From positions 124,001 to 188,000 of the forward strand of contig JAIVFI010000029.1 in the NCBI GenBank assembly GCA_025558095.1: 64,000 nt of DNA, given 5' to 3'. Every line of letters begins with the position of its first letter. Position 1 is the stretch's first letter. Below are positions 62,128-64,000 of this stretch, piece by piece. Under the pieces are notes generated by a model, which worked only from the letters and a program-made list of their open reading frames with translations, searched no databases and was not told where the DNA came from. The DNA is from Hyaloraphidium curvatum. Lineage: Eukaryota > Monoblepharomycota > Hyaloraphidiomycetes > Hyaloraphidiales > Hyaloraphidiaceae. The translations under genes were made by a program, and so were the position numbers.

Positions 62128-62856
62128 TCACAGCTTCGCCCTCGCCGCCTCCTCCGGCCCGTCCACGCTCATGTAGTGATTCAACCCCTCCGCTCCCAGC
62201 CCCTCCGCAAACTGCAGCCACGCGATCCTCTTCTCTGCCCCCGCGCCGGGCCCGGCCTCGTGGTTCTCGAACAGGATCGACCCCACCCCATCCTCCCGCC
62301 CCGGATCCCGTACGAACACGCGAAAGGGGCAGCGGTACGCCCGCGACGCAGCGGCGATCGCAACGGCGTCCCCCAGGAACCCGGGTCGCCTCAGCAGCGA
62401 CACGTAGTCCGCGAACTCGTCGCCGCCGGGGGATCGGGAGCCCGACCGCGTCCGGGAGCGCTCGATGCCCTCGGACATGATCACCGCCACGTCGTCCTCG
62501 TAACGTTTGCGGTCCCCCTCGATCTCGTCGGCCACCTTCTGGCGCACTTCTAGGTGGCGAGTGGGCGTGCGGTGCAGCTGGTGCGAGAGGGCGCGGAACA
62601 GGCAATCGCCGCCTCCCCCGGTCTCGACGGGCACGAAGCCCTTGGCGCGAAGGGCAGATATGAGGTCGCGTGGCGGCGGTGACCTCGACGAAGAGCGCGT
62701 TTGGGCGAGGTGCAGCATCGGGGCCGGCGACGCGACCGACGCGCGCTGGCCGAGGTAGATGGCCGCCGCGGCGAGCGCGGTCGCGGAGGAGAGCACGGCA
62801 ATCTTGTAGCCGAGCGACGCGCCGGGCGGCGGAGGGGCTGGCCGCGGAGGCGCCAT
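62128..62856 (-). CDS. Membrane-anchored OTU-family cysteine protease
   Basis: Single exon, 242 aa, ATG at 62856. A hydrophobic helix at ~17-36 anchors the protein. The OTU catalytic block is Gly-Gly-Gly-Gly-Asp-Cys-Leu-Phe-Arg-Ala-Leu-Ser-His (Asp/Cys), preceded by Val-Pro-Val-Glu, and the C-terminal part has Leu-Asn-His-Tyr (catalytic His in Asn-His-Tyr). A region with Tyr-Val-Ser-Leu-Leu-Arg-Arg-Pro-Gly-Phe-Leu-Gly-Asp fits the OTU mid-fold (Trp/Gly-x-x-Glu/Asp). Probably a deubiquitinase at ER or mitochondrial outer membrane; linkage unknown. Confidence 0.82.
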   Translation of the reverse strand: MAPPRPAPPPPGASLGYKIAVLSSATALAAAAIYLGQRASVASPAPMLHLAQTRSSSRSPPPRDLISALRAKGFVPVETGGGGDCLFRALSHQLHRTPTRHLEVRQKVADEIEGDRKRYEDDVAVIMSEGIERSRTRSGSRSPGGDEFADYVSLLRRPGFLGDAVAIAAASRAYRCPFRVFVRDPGREDGVGSILFENHEAGPGAGAEKRIAWLQFAEGLGAEGLNHYMSVDGPEEAARAKL

Positions 62857-63011
62857 CGGAACTGGCGACGTGTCGCAGATGGAGGTTGCGACGCGATCGA
62901 TCCACCTTCTGGACCTTGTGTCAACCCAAAGATCTATGGTCCTCGAGAAATCTCAAGAGATTCTACGACTTTTTCTCCCCCGGCCGCGGTCCCGATCGCC
63001 CCCCGCGCCGC

Positions 63012-64000
63012 TCAAAGCAACTTGGCGGCCTCGACGACCTTGGCAGCCGTCATCCCCAGCTCCTCCATCACCTTCCCGCCGGGCGCGGAGATGCCGAACC
63101 TGTCGATCGCCACGACCTTGCCGTCGAGCCCGACGTACTTGTACCACGCCAGGCTGACCCCGGCCTCGATCGCCACCCGCTTGCGGCACGCCGAGGGGAG
63201 CACCTGCTCGCGGTACTCGGCCGACTCGCGGTCGAACGCCTCGAAGCAGGGCACCGAGACCACGCGGGCGCCGGGGCCGAGCTCCTTGGCCGCCGCGACG
63301 GCGTGCTGCACCTCGCTGCCCGACGCGAGCAGGATGACCTGCAGGTCGGCCTGCTCCTTGACGAGCACGTACGCGCCCTTCAGCACGCCGTCCCTGCGCA
63401 CCGAAGCGGGGTCGAACGACAGGTTGGGGACCACCTGCCGCGTCAGGGCGATCAGGGTGGGTCCTGTGAGCCTCGCGGCGGCGTGGGCAAAGGCGCCGGC
63501 GGTCTCCTCGGGGTCCGCGGGGCGCACGACGTCCAGGTTGGGGATCACGCGCAGGCCCGAGACGGTCTCGACGGGCTGGTGCGTGGGGCCGTCCTCGCCC
63601 ACGCCGACCGAGTCGTGCGTGAAGATGTAGATGACGGGCAGGTGCGAGAGCGCCGCGAGGCGGATGGCGGGGCGGCAGTAGTCGGCAAAGACGAGGAAGG
63701 TGGCGCCCGAGGGGCGGAAGACGCCGTCGTATGCGATGCCGTTCATGATGGAGCACATGGCGTGCTCGCGGATGCCGAAGCGGATGTTGCGGCCGCCCCA
63801 GTTCGTGGGGGTCCAGTCCTTGGACGAGTTGATGTAGTTGAGCGTCGAACCTGGAATGGGAGGCACAATGAGCGCGTGCTTGACGAAGACGGGGGCGCCC
63901 AGAGTGCGACAACCCACCGTAGAGGTCGGCGGACCCGCCGATCAGCAGCGGTAAGGCCTCGGCGACGGGCTGCAGCGCGTCGGAGCCGGCCTTGCGGGTG
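63012..64000 (-). CDS. TKL1: Transketolase, C-terminal part (continues beyond the window)
   Basis: Minus-strand exons 63918-64000 (partial) and 63012-63850, joined across a 67-nt intron to give Gly-Gly-Ser-Ala-Asp-Leu-Tyr-Gly-Ser. Seen: Arg-Phe-Gly-Ile-Arg-Glu-His-Ala-Met (catalytic Glu for ThDP), Phe-Ala-Asp-Tyr, [15 protein letters not shown] (substrate His), and a complete C-terminal domain with Gly-Ser-Glu-Val. The ThDP-binding N-terminal half lies outside. Transfers two-carbon units in the pentose phosphate pathway, cytosolic. Classic transketolase rather than DHAS, judged by sequence only. Confidence 0.9.

Overview
The window is nuclear DNA from a GC-rich eukaryote with compact genes, most likely an early-diverging fungus. 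A chytrid-type fungus such as Hyaloraphidium fits, but that name is only a guess from gene content and GC. Reasons: many genes are split by short GT-AG introns, mostly 46-67 nt, that restore frame exactly. The content includes a SAGA Hfi1/Ada1 subunit, a peroxisomal multifunctional beta-oxidation dehydrogenase with tandem SDR domains and a C-terminal AKL signal, an RBR ubiquitin ligase, MYND and F-box proteins, a probably GPI-anchored pepsin-like protease, and a two-ORF non-LTR retroelement. No operon logic is seen. Exon coordinates in the entries were worked out by hand from splice consensus plus frame continuity; nearly all joined lengths are multiples of three.

Layout. 1-7.1 kb: 3' end of a GNAT gene, a GH127-like hydrolase, an unusual membrane-domain (DUF4395)-to-cysteine-desulfurase fusion, and a frame-broken zinc-finger-like gene. 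7.2-11.2 kb: quinone oxidoreductase, a DUF6687-like protein and a membrane-anchored methyltransferase. 11.6-18 kb: two large disordered proteins, tail to tail, that share LD-like motifs. 18.8-23.7 kb: F-box-like protein, MYND protein and a nine-exon Baeyer-Villiger monooxygenase. 24.0-28.7 kb: an intact non-LTR retroelement on the minus strand, with a candidate 11-bp target-site duplication. 28.8-36.2 kb: alpha/beta hydrolase lacking its nucleophile, Golgi-type glycosyltransferase, multi-pass membrane protein, small mitochondrial protein, a MYND gene interrupted by an in-frame TAG, and a GST-like protein.

36.8-47.3 kb: RBR ligase with a protease-like N-terminal domain, the peroxisomal dehydrogenase, a DUF925 nucleotidyltransferase, an aspartic protease, and a small secreted protein with a decayed tandem copy. 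47.7-54.1 kb: aquaglyceroporin, kinase and MYND relics, a flavin monooxygenase and a surface LRR protein. 54.8-64 kb: small helical protein, aromatic amino-acid decarboxylase, glutaredoxin-like protein, Hfi1, a CxxC protein, a membrane spermidine-synthase-like protein, a membrane OTU protease, and the 3' part of transketolase (cut by the window end).

The genes do not form one pathway. Recurrent themes are redox and sulfur chemistry (NifS-like fusion, two flavin monooxygenases, glutaredoxin, GST), ubiquitin-linked functions (F-box, RBR, OTU) and surface or secreted proteins. Several starts are uncertain because there is no transcript evidence.
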